A stretch of 64,000 bases of DNA, from NCBI RefSeq assembly GCF_022267315.1, contig NZ_JAIKLE010000009.1, forward strand, positions 62,001-126,000, read 5' to 3'. Each line of letters opens with the position of its first letter. Position 1 is the stretch's first letter. This document shows positions 10,350 through 20,134 of this stretch, piece by piece. The stretch is from Maribellus maritimus. GTDB lineage: Bacteria; Bacteroidota; Bacteroidia; Bacteroidales; Prolixibacteraceae. The notes below the pieces were generated by a model. The model saw nothing but the letters and a program-made list of their open reading frames with translations, ran no database searches and was not told the DNA's origin. Made by a program: the position numbers and the translations under genes.

Positions 10350-11426
10350 ATGAAAGTTTTAAATATTGGAGATTTAAGCATTAAACTTCCGATTATACAG
10401 GGAGGTATGGGAATTGGCATATCAATGTCAAAGCTTGCTGCAGCAGTCGCAAATGAAGGAGGAGTTGGCGTAATAGCTGCCGTTGGAATAGGAATGTTTG
10501 AAAAGGACTACGCTCGCGATTTTATTGAAGCAAATATCCGGGCATTAAAAAGAGAAATTCAAACGGCGAAGGAAAAAACAAATGGAATTATAGGTGTAAA
10601 TATTATGGTAGCACTGACCAATTTTTCGGATATGGTAAAAACGGCTATTTCGGAAAAAGTGGATATTATTTTTTCCGGTGCAGGCTTGCCAATGAACTTA
10701 CCGGAATTTTTGACAAAGGGTTCAAAAACCAAATTGGTTCCTATTGTTTCTTCCGGAAGAGCAGCCGAAATTTTATGTAAAAAGTGGAAACAACTTTATG
10801 ATTATTTGCCTGATGCTTTTGTTGTTGAAGGTCCAAAAGCCGGCGGGCATTTAGGTTTCAAACGCGAACAACTGGATAATCCTGATTTTGCTCTTGAAAA
10901 ACTGGTTCCTGAAGTTGTTAGTCATGTAAAACCCTTTGAGGAGAAATACAATAAAAATATACCGGTAATAGCTGCCGGTGGAATATATACCGGCTCCGAC
11001 ATCAAAAAAATTATGGATTTAGGTGCATCGGGGGTGCAAATGGGAACACGGTTTGTAACAACCGATGAATGCGACGCTTCACAGGCGTTTAAACAAACCT
11101 ACATCGATTCAAAGGAAGAGGATATGGAAATCATTCAAAGTCCGGTTGGATTGCCGGGAAGAGCCATAAGGAATGAATTTATTGAAAAAATTAACCGCGG
11201 AGAAAAGAAACCGGTAAAATGCCCTTATAAATGTCTGAAAACCTGCAATTTTGAAAAAACACCCTATTGCATTTTCGCAGCTTTAATGAGTGCTATGAAA
11301 GGAAACTTTAACGGTGGATACGCTTTTGCAGGTTCGAATGCATTCAGATCATCCAAAATAATTTCCGTAAAAGAAACTTTTGATTCAATAATAAAAGAAT
11401 TTAAAGAGGCGATATCGGTTAAATAA
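10350..11426 (+). CDS. Nitronate monooxygenase / 2-nitropropane dioxygenase family
   Basis: 358-residue FMN-dependent TIM-barrel protein. It has PIIQGGMGIGIS at the N-terminus, VVEGPKAGGHLGF, IPVIAAGGIYTGSDI and ASGVQMGTRFVTTDEC, the standard blocks of the NMO/enoyl-ACP reductase II group. A C-terminal cysteine cluster (CPYKCLKTC and YCIF) is characteristic of one subgroup, so the true substrate may not be a nitronate. I chose ATG at 10350, not 10323, because the earlier codon lies inside a -7 box (TATCTTTG, 10318-10325). Transcription ends at the 11434-11457 hairpin. Confidence 0.88.
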   Translation: MKVLNIGDLSIKLPIIQGGMGIGISMSKLAAAVANEGGVGVIAAVGIGMFEKDYARDFIEANIRALKREIQTAKEKTNGIIGVNIMVALTNFSDMVKTAISEKVDIIFSGAGLPMNLPEFLTKGSKTKLVPIVSSGRAAEILCKKWKQLYDYLPDAFVVEGPKAGGHLGFKREQLDNPDFALEKLVPEVVSHVKPFEEKYNKNIPVIAAGGIYTGSDIKKIMDLGASGVQMGTRFVTTDECDASQAFKQTYIDSKEEDMEIIQSPVGLPGRAIRNEFIEKINRGEKKPVKCPYKCLKTCNFEKTPYCIFAALMSAMKGNFNGGYAFAGSNAFRSSKIISVKETFDSIIKEFKEAISVK

Positions 11427-11433
11427 GAATAGG

Positions 11434-11457
11434 AAGACGGTAAAAGCCGTCTTTTTT
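11434..11457 (+). terminator. Intrinsic terminator of the nitronate monooxygenase-like gene
   Basis: A 7-bp stem AAGACGG/CCGTCTT with loop TAAAAG followed by a T run. The T run overlaps the stop codon of the convergent UPF0316 gene. Confidence 0.85.
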
Positions 11458-12034
11458 ATTTTCCTTTTCGGATGCGGCGGCGAACCGGTTTAGGATGATA
11501 CACTCCGCGACTAACTGATTTTACATCCTCTATGGAATAAAAAGCATTTGGATTGGTTTCTTTTACAATCCGCTCTACCTTTTGAATTTCTGTTCGTTTA
11601 ATGATGCTGTAAATAATGCTTACACTTTCAGAGCCTCCCTGTGCACTGTGATGTGTAATTCCGTACCCGGCTCCTTTTAAATTGCTTATTAAGCTGGCAG
11701 CTTCTTTTCGTGTTATAATCTGAATTTTTACAATTCCAACGGCAAGTTTCTCTTCAATTATCAAACCGATATAATTCCCGGTGGCAAAACCTCCCGCATA
11801 AGCAAAATAACAAGCCCAGTTGTCTAAATCCTGAAATATTTTAGAAATAGCAACCAGCCAAATAAATACTTCAAAAAAACCTAAAAAAGGTGCCCATGAT
11901 TTCTGGCCTTTTGAAACCATAACAATACGAATGGTTCCAATTGTAACATCAAAAATTCGTGACAGGAAAATCAGAAAAGGAAGCACAAAATAAGTAAAAG
12001 TCGAACTGTCATAGAAAGTATCAAGAATGATCAT
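11456..12034 (-). CDS. UPF0316 (DUF2179/DUF5698) membrane protein
   Basis: 192 residues. The N-terminal half has about three membrane segments with the family motif RIFDVTIGTIRIVMVSKG. The C-terminal half is the soluble DUF2179 domain (KIQIITRKEAASLISNLKGAGYG), thought to bind a small ligand. The physiological role is unknown. I start at the ATG at 12032-12034. An in-frame TTG four codons earlier is possible but less likely. It lies 18 bp downstream of prfC on the same strand and is probably co-transcribed. The basic tail KPVRRRIRKGK is cytosolic by the positive-inside rule. Confidence 0.85.
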   Translation of the reverse strand: MIILDTFYDSSTFTYFVLPFLIFLSRIFDVTIGTIRIVMVSKGQKSWAPFLGFFEVFIWLVAISKIFQDLDNWACYFAYAGGFATGNYIGLIIEEKLAVGIVKIQIITRKEAASLISNLKGAGYGITHHSAQGGSESVSIIYSIIKRTEIQKVERIVKETNPNAFYSIEDVKSVSRGVYHPKPVRRRIRKGK

Positions 12035-12052
12035 TTTTTCTATCAAAGGTAT

Positions 12053-13627
12053 TTAAAATTCTGATGTAAAATGAAATCTTATACCCTTAAACTCGTCCTG
12101 CGCCATTTGCAAAATAAAAGATGAATCGGCCATAAAAACATCTCTTCCCAATTTGTCTTTAGCCATTTTTTGGTGCTTTCGTTTTTTAAATTCCGTAAGA
12201 ATTTTTGGGTCATCCGATTCAATCCAACAGGCTTTATACATTGATAGTGGTTCGAAACGGCATTTGGCATTGTATTCATGTTCCAAACGATATTGAATTA
12301 CCTCAAACTGTAACTGTCCTACAGTACCAATAATTTTGCGACCGTTAAACTGGCTTGTAAATAACTGGGCAACTCCTTCATCCATTAGTTGGTCAATTCC
12401 TTTTGCCAATTGTTTTGATTTCATCGGGTCTGCATTTTCAATATACCGGAATAACTCAGGTGAAAAACTGGGAAGTCCCTTAAAATGAATCTCTTCGTTA
12501 TTCGTAATTGTATCGCCGATTATAAAGTTGCCGTTATCGGGAACGCCGATTATATCGCCGGGAAAAGCCTCTTCAACTATTTCTTTCTGAGATGCCATAA
12601 AAGCTGTTGGGCTGGAAATACGCACTGTTTTCCCGGAACGGATGTGTTTATACATCTTATTTCGTTCAAATTTTCCGGAACAGATTTTTACAAAGGCAAT
12701 TCTGCTGCGGTGATTCGGGTCAATATTGGCGTGAATTTTAAAAACAAATCCTGAGAAACCATTTTCATCAGGTTTTACTTCACGTTCCTCCGCAAAACTG
12801 GGTTTTGGCGACGGTGCAATTTGTAAAAATGCATCCAGTAATTCCTGAACACCAAAATTATATAATGCCGAGCCAAAAAATACCGGAGCCAAATCGCCGG
12901 CCAGATATTCTTCACTATTAAATTCAGGATAAACCCCTTCTACCAATTCCAGCTCTTCGCGCAGTGTTTCTGCATCTTCACCAATATGATCTTCCAGGTC
13001 GGGACTGGTGATGTCCTCAAATTTTATCCGCTCTTCAATTTCCTGAATATTTGGATTAAAAAGCTTTAAACTACGATTAAAAATATTATAAACACCTTTA
13101 AAATCGGGTCCATTGTTTATTGGCCAGCTTAAGGGGCGAACCTGAATTTTCAGCTGTTCTTCAATCTCATCCATCAGAGTAAACGAGTCACCCGCCGGAC
13201 GGTCCATTTTATTTACAAAAACAATAACCGGCGTTTTACGCATCCGGCAAACATTCATTAGTTTTTCTGTCTGCGGTTCTACTCCTTTTGCCGCGTCAAT
13301 AACAATAATAACACTATCAACCGCGGTGAGGGTGCGAAACGTGTCTTCCTGAAAATCCTGGTGACCGGGCGTGTCAAGAATGTTTACTTTGTAGCCATCG
13401 TATTCAAAACCCATAACAGAAGTAGCAACAGAAATACCACGCTGGCGTTCGATTTCCATAAAATCCGATGTAGCACCTTTTTTTATTTTATTGCTTTTCA
13501 CCGCACCTGCAACACGAATAGCTCCGCCAAAAAGCAACAATTTTTCAGTAAGTGTTGTTTTCCCCGCATCCGGGTGGCTCACAATCCCAAAGGTTCTTCG
13601 TCGTTTTATTTCATCCAGAAATTTCAT
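12053..13627 (-). CDS. prfC: Peptide chain release factor 3
   Basis: 524-residue translational GTPase that recycles RF1/RF2 from the ribosome after peptide release. G1 is [10 protein letters not shown]2 region [12 protein letters not shown]3 DTPGHQDF and G4 NKMDRPAG. The C-terminal domains end with IRFHFTSEF, as in RF3. I start at ATG 13625-13627 because [25 protein letters not shown] is the family start. A TATTTTTG box at 13652-13659 supports this, since the upstream alternative lies within it. UPF0316 follows 18 bp downstream. Confidence 0.96.
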   Translation of the reverse strand: MKFLDEIKRRRTFGIVSHPDAGKTTLTEKLLLFGGAIRVAGAVKSNKIKKGATSDFMEIERQRGISVATSVMGFEYDGYKVNILDTPGHQDFQEDTFRTLTAVDSVIIVIDAAKGVEPQTEKLMNVCRMRKTPVIVFVNKMDRPAGDSFTLMDEIEEQLKIQVRPLSWPINNGPDFKGVYNIFNRSLKLFNPNIQEIEERIKFEDITSPDLEDHIGEDAETLREELELVEGVYPEFNSEEYLAGDLAPVFFGSALYNFGVQELLDAFLQIAPSPKPSFAEEREVKPDENGFSGFVFKIHANIDPNHRSRIAFVKICSGKFERNKMYKHIRSGKTVRISSPTAFMASQKEIVEEAFPGDIIGVPDNGNFIIGDTITNNEEIHFKGLPSFSPELFRYIENADPMKSKQLAKGIDQLMDEGVAQLFTSQFNGRKIIGTVGQLQFEVIQYRLEHEYNAKCRFEPLSMYKACWIESDDPKILTEFKKRKHQKMAKDKLGRDVFMADSSFILQMAQDEFKGIRFHFTSEF

Positions 13628-13759
13628 ATAACACCCTATTATTTGAGGCCGCAAAAATAGTAAAGATGTTTGAAGTTTAATACTATATGCAAAAAGATTG
13701 TATCTGCCTGGTATTGGAAAATTCTTCTTAAGACAAATCTCACTTACAACAGCTGATAC

Positions 13760-14947
13760 TTAGCCTTCGTTTTGTAAGGCTTTCACTTTGGCTACTAAAA
13801 GTGTAATCCCGATTCCAAAAATGCCAATAACCGCATAAGAATAACGCAATCCAAAAGCTTCTGCAACAAAACCGATAAGCGGCGGCCCCATCAGAAACCC
13901 CAGAAAACTTACACTTGAAACGGTTGCCAAAGCAATTCCTGGTGGAATTTTTTGTTGTTTGCCTGCTGTGCTGTAAACAGTAGGTACAATGCTGGAAACT
14001 CCCAGTCCTACTATCATAAATGCAATGGTAGAAGGAATAAGGTATGGAAAAATAACAGAGGTAAAAAGCCCGCCTGAAATCATAACTCCGCAAATTTGCA
14101 TTAACCGTTTTCTACCTATTTGGGAAATCAGGTAGTCAGCCAGAAAGCGGCCTGTTGCCATCATGATCATAAAAGATGTATACCCCAGAATAACCAAAGA
14201 ATCAGGTGCTTTTACTACGTCTTTAAAATAAACCCCACTCCAGTCAAACATAGCTCCCTCGCTGGCCATACTGAAAAAACCTATTATGCCGAGTTGCAGC
14301 AAAATCCCGTCGGGTTTCATAAAAAATTTCCGACGTGGTTCATTTTTCCCTTTGTGTGCCTCACTGCGCAACAAATAGGGATAATTAATTTTTACAATGC
14401 CCCAAACAATCAGAATTATTACGACAAAGTGCCACAATGGAGCCACTTTCAAATTTACCATTACCAAACCAATAAGCGCTCCTGTAAATCCGGCCAGACT
14501 CCAACCGCCATGAAATGAAGCCATAATTGGGCGGCCATAAAGGCGTTCAGCTGCAACTCCCTGAGTATTTACGGAGATATTACACATGTTTCCAAAAATA
14601 CCAAAAAGAAAAAGTACAACCGCCAATTGCCAGCCAGCCTGCACTAATCCAATACTACTTAAAGCAAAAGTGTAGGCAGGTAAAGCAAATTTTAAAACAT
14701 TATGACTACCAAAACGGGTAACAAGCTTTCCTGAAAAAGGCATCATCAAAAATTGCCCGACGGGAAGTGCAAACAGAATACTCCCAAAAACACCGTCGCT
14801 AAGTTGAAGCGTTGTTTTTATATCCGGTATACGACTTGCCCAGGAAGCAAAGGCAAGCCCCATACAAAAGTATACCAAAGAAACCGCCAGCCTCGCCCGC
14901 TTTTTATCAATCGTCAACTCCACGTTACCAAGTGCAATTCCCGTCAT
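13760..14947 (-). CDS. MFS transporter, YbjJ-like
   Basis: 395-residue major facilitator with about 12 hydrophobic segments. FASWASRIPDIKTTLQLSDGVFG at the end of helix 1 and PVGQFLMMPFSGKLVTRFGSH (the loop 2-3 region) resemble the YbjJ-type group. The substrate is unknown. I start at ATG 14945-14947; the longer frame would need TTG. A TAATTTTG -7 box at 14972-14979 gives a leader of about 20 nt. Monocistronic, with no obvious terminator before prfC. Confidence 0.85.
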   Translation of the reverse strand: MTGIALGNVELTIDKKRARLAVSLVYFCMGLAFASWASRIPDIKTTLQLSDGVFGSILFALPVGQFLMMPFSGKLVTRFGSHNVLKFALPAYTFALSSIGLVQAGWQLAVVLFLFGIFGNMCNISVNTQGVAAERLYGRPIMASFHGGWSLAGFTGALIGLVMVNLKVAPLWHFVVIILIVWGIVKINYPYLLRSEAHKGKNEPRRKFFMKPDGILLQLGIIGFFSMASEGAMFDWSGVYFKDVVKAPDSLVILGYTSFMIMMATGRFLADYLISQIGRKRLMQICGVMISGGLFTSVIFPYLIPSTIAFMIVGLGVSSIVPTVYSTAGKQQKIPPGIALATVSSVSFLGFLMGPPLIGFVAEAFGLRYSYAVIGIFGIGITLLVAKVKALQNEG

Positions 14948-15048
14948 TTTCCAATTTTTGTAATAAGAGGGCAAAATTATGAAAAGCGGGATATCTGGTT
15001 ATTACGGTGGATAAATATCGATGATACGTTAAGAAATTGAAAACGACT

Positions 15049-16161
15049 CTATCTTTTAGTCTTTGCTTTTCTGATGATTTTAGAGATGTGTTCCCAGTAA
15101 CGTTCGTGAAACTTAACACTTTGTTTTCCAATAATGTCGTTATAACTCATCGCTTCATCTTCGGGATGAAACTTCCTCATATACAAATCTTCGTACAGCC
15201 CCGGAACTTCAGGGTGAAACTGAACAGCAAAAACATTGGGATAAACGCTGTGAACAATTCCTTCAACAATTTTTCCATCAGGAGAAAGAGCTGTTACTTC
15301 CAATCCTTTTCCAAGCTTTTCAGCAGCCTGATGATGACTGCTGTAAATACGCGGCTCCCAGCGTTTCGAAACCTTTACAACATCACCAAAAAAAGGATTA
15401 TCAGTAAATCTTATCGTATGAAGATTTATTCCCATTAGTAACGTATCCTGAACAATCTCCTGCCAGTAGTTACGATGCAAATTTGCACGGCCTATTTTTA
15501 AAGCTGCTTCAGGATTTTCGGCACCAAAAATTTCAGCAGGGATATCCTGTATCAACGTCCCGCCAGTAGCTACATTCATTGTTTGCATTCCCAGACAAAA
15601 ACCTGTAACCAAATACTTTGGTTTTTTATTTAAAAAAGGCTCATATTGCTCATTTCGGTAACTCCCCAGAAGATGAAAAAGAAAAGTAGTTTCAAAGTAA
15701 TGACGGCCAGGGTCGGTTACAATCGACCGTGTATTTTCTTCCCCGTATACGCCGGGAGGAATATCAGGCCCGCCAAAAAAGAACACTCCCACTGAATTTT
15801 TAAAAATCAATTCCAAATCTGGTGTACACTCATTTTCCTTAAAAAGATTATCCTCAGTTAAATCTCCCTTTATTTCATGTAAATAAAAATTTTTCAGATT
15901 GTTTTCTTCAATATATGCTTTGGTTTGGTCGAAATCGTAGTTCTGTCCTTCAAAATAAACGCCTACAAACCGGGTTTTCCCTTTTTTTATATCAAGTAAA
16001 CCGGCATTTTCAAGATAGCGAACTGTTTGTAAATTCCTGACTGTTGGATTAGTAAGAAGGACATACTTTTTACGGTTATTAAATTCCTGATGAAAAAAAT
16101 CCTGGGCACTCGTTACAACAACAGTAAAAGCCAGAAATAACAGAAATATACTCTTTTTCAT
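15049..16161 (-). CDS. Exported class-I glutamine amidotransferase-like protein (C26 type)
   Basis: 370 residues with a Sec signal peptide (residues 1-19). The catalytic nucleophile elbow is VTGFCLGMQ and the His-Glu pair is in AVQFHPEVP, placing it in the class-I glutamine amidotransferase/gamma-glutamyl hydrolase superfamily. An exported form suggests hydrolysis of gamma-glutamyl peptides or cell-wall amides in the periplasm rather than ammonia transfer to a partner. It is divergent from the prohibitin gene. TATATTTG at 16181-16188 is a full -7 match with TTTG 16 bp upstream. Confidence 0.82.
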   Translation of the reverse strand: MKKSIFLLFLAFTVVVTSAQDFFHQEFNNRKKYVLLTNPTVRNLQTVRYLENAGLLDIKKGKTRFVGVYFEGQNYDFDQTKAYIEENNLKNFYLHEIKGDLTEDNLFKENECTPDLELIFKNSVGVFFFGGPDIPPGVYGEENTRSIVTDPGRHYFETTFLFHLLGSYRNEQYEPFLNKKPKYLVTGFCLGMQTMNVATGGTLIQDIPAEIFGAENPEAALKIGRANLHRNYWQEIVQDTLLMGINLHTIRFTDNPFFGDVVKVSKRWEPRIYSSHHQAAEKLGKGLEVTALSPDGKIVEGIVHSVYPNVFAVQFHPEVPGLYEDLYMRKFHPEDEAMSYNDIIGKQSVKFHERYWEHISKIIRKAKTKR

Positions 16162-16247
16162 ATTGTCGGGTATTTGAATTCAAATATAATAATCATAATC
16201 GTTACAAAACAGTTTTTACTTATTCAATGAATAAAGTGGTTTTATAA

Positions 16248-16277
16248 TTTGCAGACTCCCCAAACTTTGTAAATTTG
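16248..16277 (+). promoter_or_regulatory. Predicted promoter of the prohibitin-family gene
   Basis: TTTG (16248-16251), an 18-bp spacer, and TAAATTTG (16270-16277) match the Bacteroidota consensus. The ATG lies 25 bp on. Confidence 0.65.
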
Positions 16278-16301
16278 TGATTAAACAAAAAACTACTTAT
16301 T

Positions 16302-17120
16302 ATGAAATTCAATTTTAAGACTTCTTACATCGTTATTGCAGTTGTGGTTTTAATTGTGCTATTGCTGTTTAGCGGGCGTATGTTTTTGATAATAGAAGCC
16401 GGAGAACGAGGTGTAGTTTTCAGACCTTATACAACTGGTTTAGATAAAGAACATGTTTATGGTGAAGGTTTTCACATTATTGCACCATGGAATGACATGT
16501 ACATTTACAATGTTCGTGAGCAGCAGCGTGAAGAAACCATGGATGTACTGGATAAAAACGGTTTATCAATTAATACAGATATTACCGTAAGGTTTAATCC
16601 TATTTATGATAAAATAGGATATTTACACGAACAATTTGGAGTCAATTATATCAACGTGTTGGTTGTTCCCGAAGTTCGTTCCGCTGTGCGTCAGGTTGCC
16701 GGACGTTATACCGCTGAAGAAATCTACTCAACCAAAAGAGCCGAAGTAGAACAAACGATAAAAGATGAAACACGCAAAGTTTTGGAAGAAAACCATATAA
16801 ACATGCGCGCGTTACTTATTCGTTCTATTAATTTGCCCGAGCAAATAAAAGGAGCCATTGAAAGTAAACTGAAACAGGAACAAGAGGCATTGGCTTATGA
16901 ATTCAGGTTACAACGTGAAGAATCGGAAGCAGAACGCCGCAGGATTGAAGCAGAAGGGATTGCCAACTATAACCGGATTATTAATGCCAGTTTAACAGAC
17001 AAAATCCTGCAACAACGAGGCATTGAAGCAACCATTCAACTGTCCGAATCGCCAAATTCCAAAGTGGTCGTAATTGGAAGTGGCGAAGACGGTCTCCCGC
17101 TAATTTTGGGAAACAATTAA
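16302..17120 (+). CDS. Prohibitin / SPFH domain membrane protein
   Basis: 272 residues with one N-terminal membrane helix (residues 9-30) and then the SPFH/Band-7 domain (AGERGVVFRPYTTGLDKEHVYGEGFHIIAPWN). A long charged coiled coil follows (about 170-235, QEALAYEFRLQREESEAERRRIEAEG). The short C-terminus is apolar. Prohibitin-like proteins form large rings that organise membrane proteases or microdomains. The partner is unknown. Monocistronic, between its own promoter and the 17135-17166 terminator. Confidence 0.92.
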   Translation: MKFNFKTSYIVIAVVVLIVLLLFSGRMFLIIEAGERGVVFRPYTTGLDKEHVYGEGFHIIAPWNDMYIYNVREQQREETMDVLDKNGLSINTDITVRFNPIYDKIGYLHEQFGVNYINVLVVPEVRSAVRQVAGRYTAEEIYSTKRAEVEQTIKDETRKVLEENHINMRALLIRSINLPEQIKGAIESKLKQEQEALAYEFRLQREESEAERRRIEAEGIANYNRIINASLTDKILQQRGIEATIQLSESPNSKVVVIGSGEDGLPLILGNN

Positions 17121-17134
17121 AAATGCAATAATTC

Positions 17135-17166
17135 AACAGGCTGGTTTCTCCAGCCTGTTTTTTTTA
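17135..17166 (+). terminator. Intrinsic terminator after the prohibitin gene
   Basis: A perfect 10-bp stem AACAGGCTGG/CCAGCCTGTT with loop TTTCT and a T6 tract. Confidence 0.92.
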
Positions 17167-17176
17167 AATCAATTTT

Positions 17177-17662
17177 ATGAAAAAAATCAAAAATCCTTTT
17201 ACTGAAAAAGATTCGTCAAGAAAAGAATACAATTGTTTTGGCTGTTCGCCTTTTAATGAGATGGGATTAAAACTGGAATTTTGGGAAAACGGCGATGAAA
17301 TAGTTGCCAAATGGACGCCGAGCAAATCGATGGAAGGATGGCTGGGGGTTTTACATGGTGGAATTCAGGCTACACTGGTTGACGAACTTGCCGGATGGAT
17401 TGTTTTGCTTAAAAAAAATACTTCGGGAGTAACTTCTTCTTTAAATATTGATTATTTAAAACCAGTTTATATCTCTAAAGGTGAAGTAACTATAAAAGGT
17501 AAATTGACTTCTACTGAAGGAAGAATTGCCAAAATAGAATGCACTCTGCTCGACGGTGAAGGCAAAGAATGCCTGCATGCAAAGGCCGATTATTTTTGTT
17601 TTCCTGAAAAAATTGCAAAAGCAAAATACCACTATCCCGGCATCGAGGCATTTTACGAATAA
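17177..17662 (+). CDS. PaaI-family thioesterase (hotdog fold)
   Basis: 161 residues. The block GWLGVLHGGIQATLVDELAGW is the PaaI/YbgC-like active-site region (HGG followed by an acidic residue on the central helix). SGVTSSLNIDYLKPVY and GEVTIKGKL form the central sheet. The N-terminal NCFGCSPFNEMGLKLEF is seen in a subgroup of 4HBT proteins. It hydrolyses acyl-CoA thioesters, substrate unknown. It follows the prohibitin terminator by 11 bp and so needs its own promoter, which I could not place. Confidence 0.87.
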   Translation: MKKIKNPFTEKDSSRKEYNCFGCSPFNEMGLKLEFWENGDEIVAKWTPSKSMEGWLGVLHGGIQATLVDELAGWIVLLKKNTSGVTSSLNIDYLKPVYISKGEVTIKGKLTSTEGRIAKIECTLLDGEGKECLHAKADYFCFPEKIAKAKYHYPGIEAFYE

Positions 17663-17769
17663 AACAAACAGGAATAATCCTTTGTCGGAAGTCTGGGGTA
17701 AAAACTATATGTTGAAATTTTATCTCATTTTAATCTTGCGAAAAAAGTTGGAGACTGGAAAAGATTCGT

Positions 17770-17955
17770 CTATTTACGTTTCTTTTTGAATTTTTCGTAG
17801 TTCTGAAAATCATCATCTTCATCTTCGAAATCTTCATAAATTGACAATCTTTTTTTGGAGCTTTTGCTTTTGGAGCTACCTGCTTTTCTGTTTGAATTAA
17901 AATCGGAGTCATCTGCAAAACGATGATTACCTTTTTTAATAATCTTTTTCTTCAT
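17770..17955 (-). CDS. Small highly charged hypothetical protein
   Basis: 61 residues. A basic N-terminal half (KKKIIKKGNHRFADD, then KSKSSKKRLS) is followed by an acidic EDFEDEDDDFQNYEKF and a basic tail. No signal peptide, membrane segment or cysteine. The composition suggests a disordered nucleic-acid- or ribosome-associated protein, but there is no family match and no clear promoter. It is divergent from the OmpA gene. It could be a chance ORF, although the alternating charge blocks in AT-rich DNA argue mildly against that. Confidence 0.5.
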   Translation of the reverse strand: MKKKIIKKGNHRFADDSDFNSNRKAGSSKSKSSKKRLSIYEDFEDEDDDFQNYEKFKKKRK

Positions 17956-18204
17956 TTCTTTTGAAAGTTGCTTAAAATAAAAATAAAGTGTTTAAATAAT
18001 TTAATTTCATACAGCCGAAAAATAAATATTTTTTACTTATCTGCACATTCTGTTCGAAAAAATTTTTACTTTTCTTTCTCATTGAAAACTAAACGTTTAA
18101 TTTTTATAACGTTTGATTTGAATTTCTGGTTTATTCCCTTGATCGCTTTTTATGGGGAAATAGAACATTCTTTTAATCGTTTATCGAATAACAAGTTAAT
18201 AAAA

Positions 18205-20130
18205 ATGAAGCAAAATATGCTACTGAAAAAATTCCTGTTTCTCATTTTTATATTCTTTTTTATAACTCCCTTTTTTTCAGAAGGACAATCAAATCAAAGA
18301 ATTCAAAAACAGTTTGATAATGCTTTGCTATATTATAAAAATCAGGATTTTTCGTCAGCTATTGGAGAGTTGAATAAAATCATAGAAAAAGATTCCGGCT
18401 TTCAGGATGCTTATCTTCTATTGTCAGATGTTTACAAGGAAATGAAAAACGCTGAACTGGAAATCAAAAATCTTATATTGGCTCAGAATATTGCAGAAAA
18501 ACCACTCATAAACTTTTATCTGGCTGAAGCTTATTTTTCGTTGGCTAATTATAAAAACGCACTTCTTCATTATAAGATCTATTTTGAAAGCGGAAATATT
18601 TCAGAAGAAAGAAAATCTGAAATTGCAAGACAGATAGAAAACTGCAAGTTTGCAATAAATGCAAAAAAGAATCCTGTCGATTTTAATCCTCAAAGATTAA
18701 GCGACAATATAAACTCGAATAACGACGAATACTGGCCAGTCATTTCATTAGACCAAAAAAAGCTTGTTTTCACCCGCCTGATAAGAATCCCGGGACGGAT
18801 TCCACAGGAAGATTTTTATTTTTCTGAGTTAAATTCTGCAGGCTGGAATAAGGCCCAACCAATAAGCGAAATAAACACCCATCAAAATGAAGGTGCTGAA
18901 ATACTTTCTGCCGATGAGAAATTACTGTTTTTTACTGCCTGCAACCGATACGACGGTAAAGGAAGTTGTGATATTTATTATTCGCGTTTTACGAACCAGA
19001 AATGGACGCAGGCAAAAAATGCAGGAGTGCAGGTAAATACCGTAAATTGGGAGTCGCAGCCTGCTTTTTCCTCCGACAACCGCTTTTTATATTTTTCGAG
19101 CAACCGAAACGGTGGAATGGGAAATAAAGACATCTGGAAAATTGAGTTTAAAGGATTTGATCCGATTGGAAATATTATTTGGGGAGAACCTGAAAATTTA
19201 GGGAAGAATATAAATACAGAGGGAAATGAAATTTCGCCTTTTATTCATCCAAACAACAGGAATTTCTTTTTTGTTTCCGACTTCCATACCGGAATGGGCG
19301 GTTATGATATATTTACATCTAAATTATCTGCCGATTCTGTTTTTTCAAAGCCGGTGAACCTTGGATACCCCGTCAATACACAAAACGACGAACAGGGCTT
19401 GAATATCAGCGCCGATGGAAGAAACGCCTATTTTGCTTCTGCACGCAATGAAAATTCAGGACTGGATATTTACAGATTTGAACTCGACGAAAGCATCAGG
19501 CCAACTCCTGTTACATATGCCAAAACAAGTGTGATTGATGCTAAAACAAAGCAGGCAATCCGTGCAAGCATTAATTTAGTTGATCTTTCAGAAAGCAATA
19601 ATGTGCGGGTAGAAAAAACCGATGATTCAGGAGAACTGCTGGTTTGTATTCCTTTAGGAACAAATTATGCCTTCAATGTTTCAAAAGAAGGATATTTGTT
19701 TTATTCGCAGGCTTTCCGCCTTGAAGATGTAAAAACACTTCGTGAACCATATATTTTTACTATTGAACTTCACCCCGTTGAATTGGGAGCCGAAATGAAT
19801 TTGTATAATATCTATTTTGAAACCGATTCATTTTCTATTTTATCAAAATCAGAACCTGAGCTAAATAAGCTAATCGGCTTTTTGGAGAATAATCCTTCAT
19901 TGTTGATAGAAATCCAGGGACATACAGACGATACAGGAAACCAGGATAAGAATGAGGAGCTTTCAGAAATGCGTGCAAAATCGGTGGCAGAATACCTGGT
20001 AGAAAACGGCATCAACAAATCTCGTCTTAGTTCAAAAGGATTTGGACAAAACCAGCCTGTTGCAAGCAACGAAACAGAGGAAGGGCGCCAGCTGAACCGG
20101 CGCACAACAATTAAAATCCTTGGAAAATAA
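18205..20130 (+). CDS. OmpA-family outer-membrane protein with TPR and PD40 repeats
   Basis: 641 residues. A signal peptide (residues 1-28) is followed by TPR-like helices (30-140) and WD40-like PD40 beta-propeller repeats (YWPVISLDQKKLVFTR, QPAFSSDNRFLYFSSN, SPFIHPNNRNFFFVSD). Next comes a carboxypeptidase-regulatory-like beta domain (about 430-515). The C-terminal OmpA domain carries EIQGHTDDTGNQ and LSEMRAKSVAEYL and anchors to peptidoglycan. This architecture is common in Bacteroidota. ATG at 18205 is chosen because it opens the signal peptide; the frame extends 79 codons upstream without export features. The stop is 4 bp from the convergent cytochrome gene. Confidence 0.92.
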   Translation: MKQNMLLKKFLFLIFIFFFITPFFSEGQSNQRIQKQFDNALLYYKNQDFSSAIGELNKIIEKDSGFQDAYLLLSDVYKEMKNAELEIKNLILAQNIAEKPLINFYLAEAYFSLANYKNALLHYKIYFESGNISEERKSEIARQIENCKFAINAKKNPVDFNPQRLSDNINSNNDEYWPVISLDQKKLVFTRLIRIPGRIPQEDFYFSELNSAGWNKAQPISEINTHQNEGAEILSADEKLLFFTACNRYDGKGSCDIYYSRFTNQKWTQAKNAGVQVNTVNWESQPAFSSDNRFLYFSSNRNGGMGNKDIWKIEFKGFDPIGNIIWGEPENLGKNINTEGNEISPFIHPNNRNFFFVSDFHTGMGGYDIFTSKLSADSVFSKPVNLGYPVNTQNDEQGLNISADGRNAYFASARNENSGLDIYRFELDESIRPTPVTYAKTSVIDAKTKQAIRASINLVDLSESNNVRVEKTDDSGELLVCIPLGTNYAFNVSKEGYLFYSQAFRLEDVKTLREPYIFTIELHPVELGAEMNLYNIYFETDSFSILSKSEPELNKLIGFLENNPSLLIEIQGHTDDTGNQDKNEELSEMRAKSVAEYLVENGINKSRLSSKGFGQNQPVASNETEEGRQLNRRTTIKILGK

Positions 20131-20134
20131 TGTT

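Noticed and set aside
17968-18204. 79-codon N-terminal extension of the OmpA-family protein
   Set aside because: It has no homologous features and would bury the signal peptide; the ATG at 18205 starts a normal export signal.
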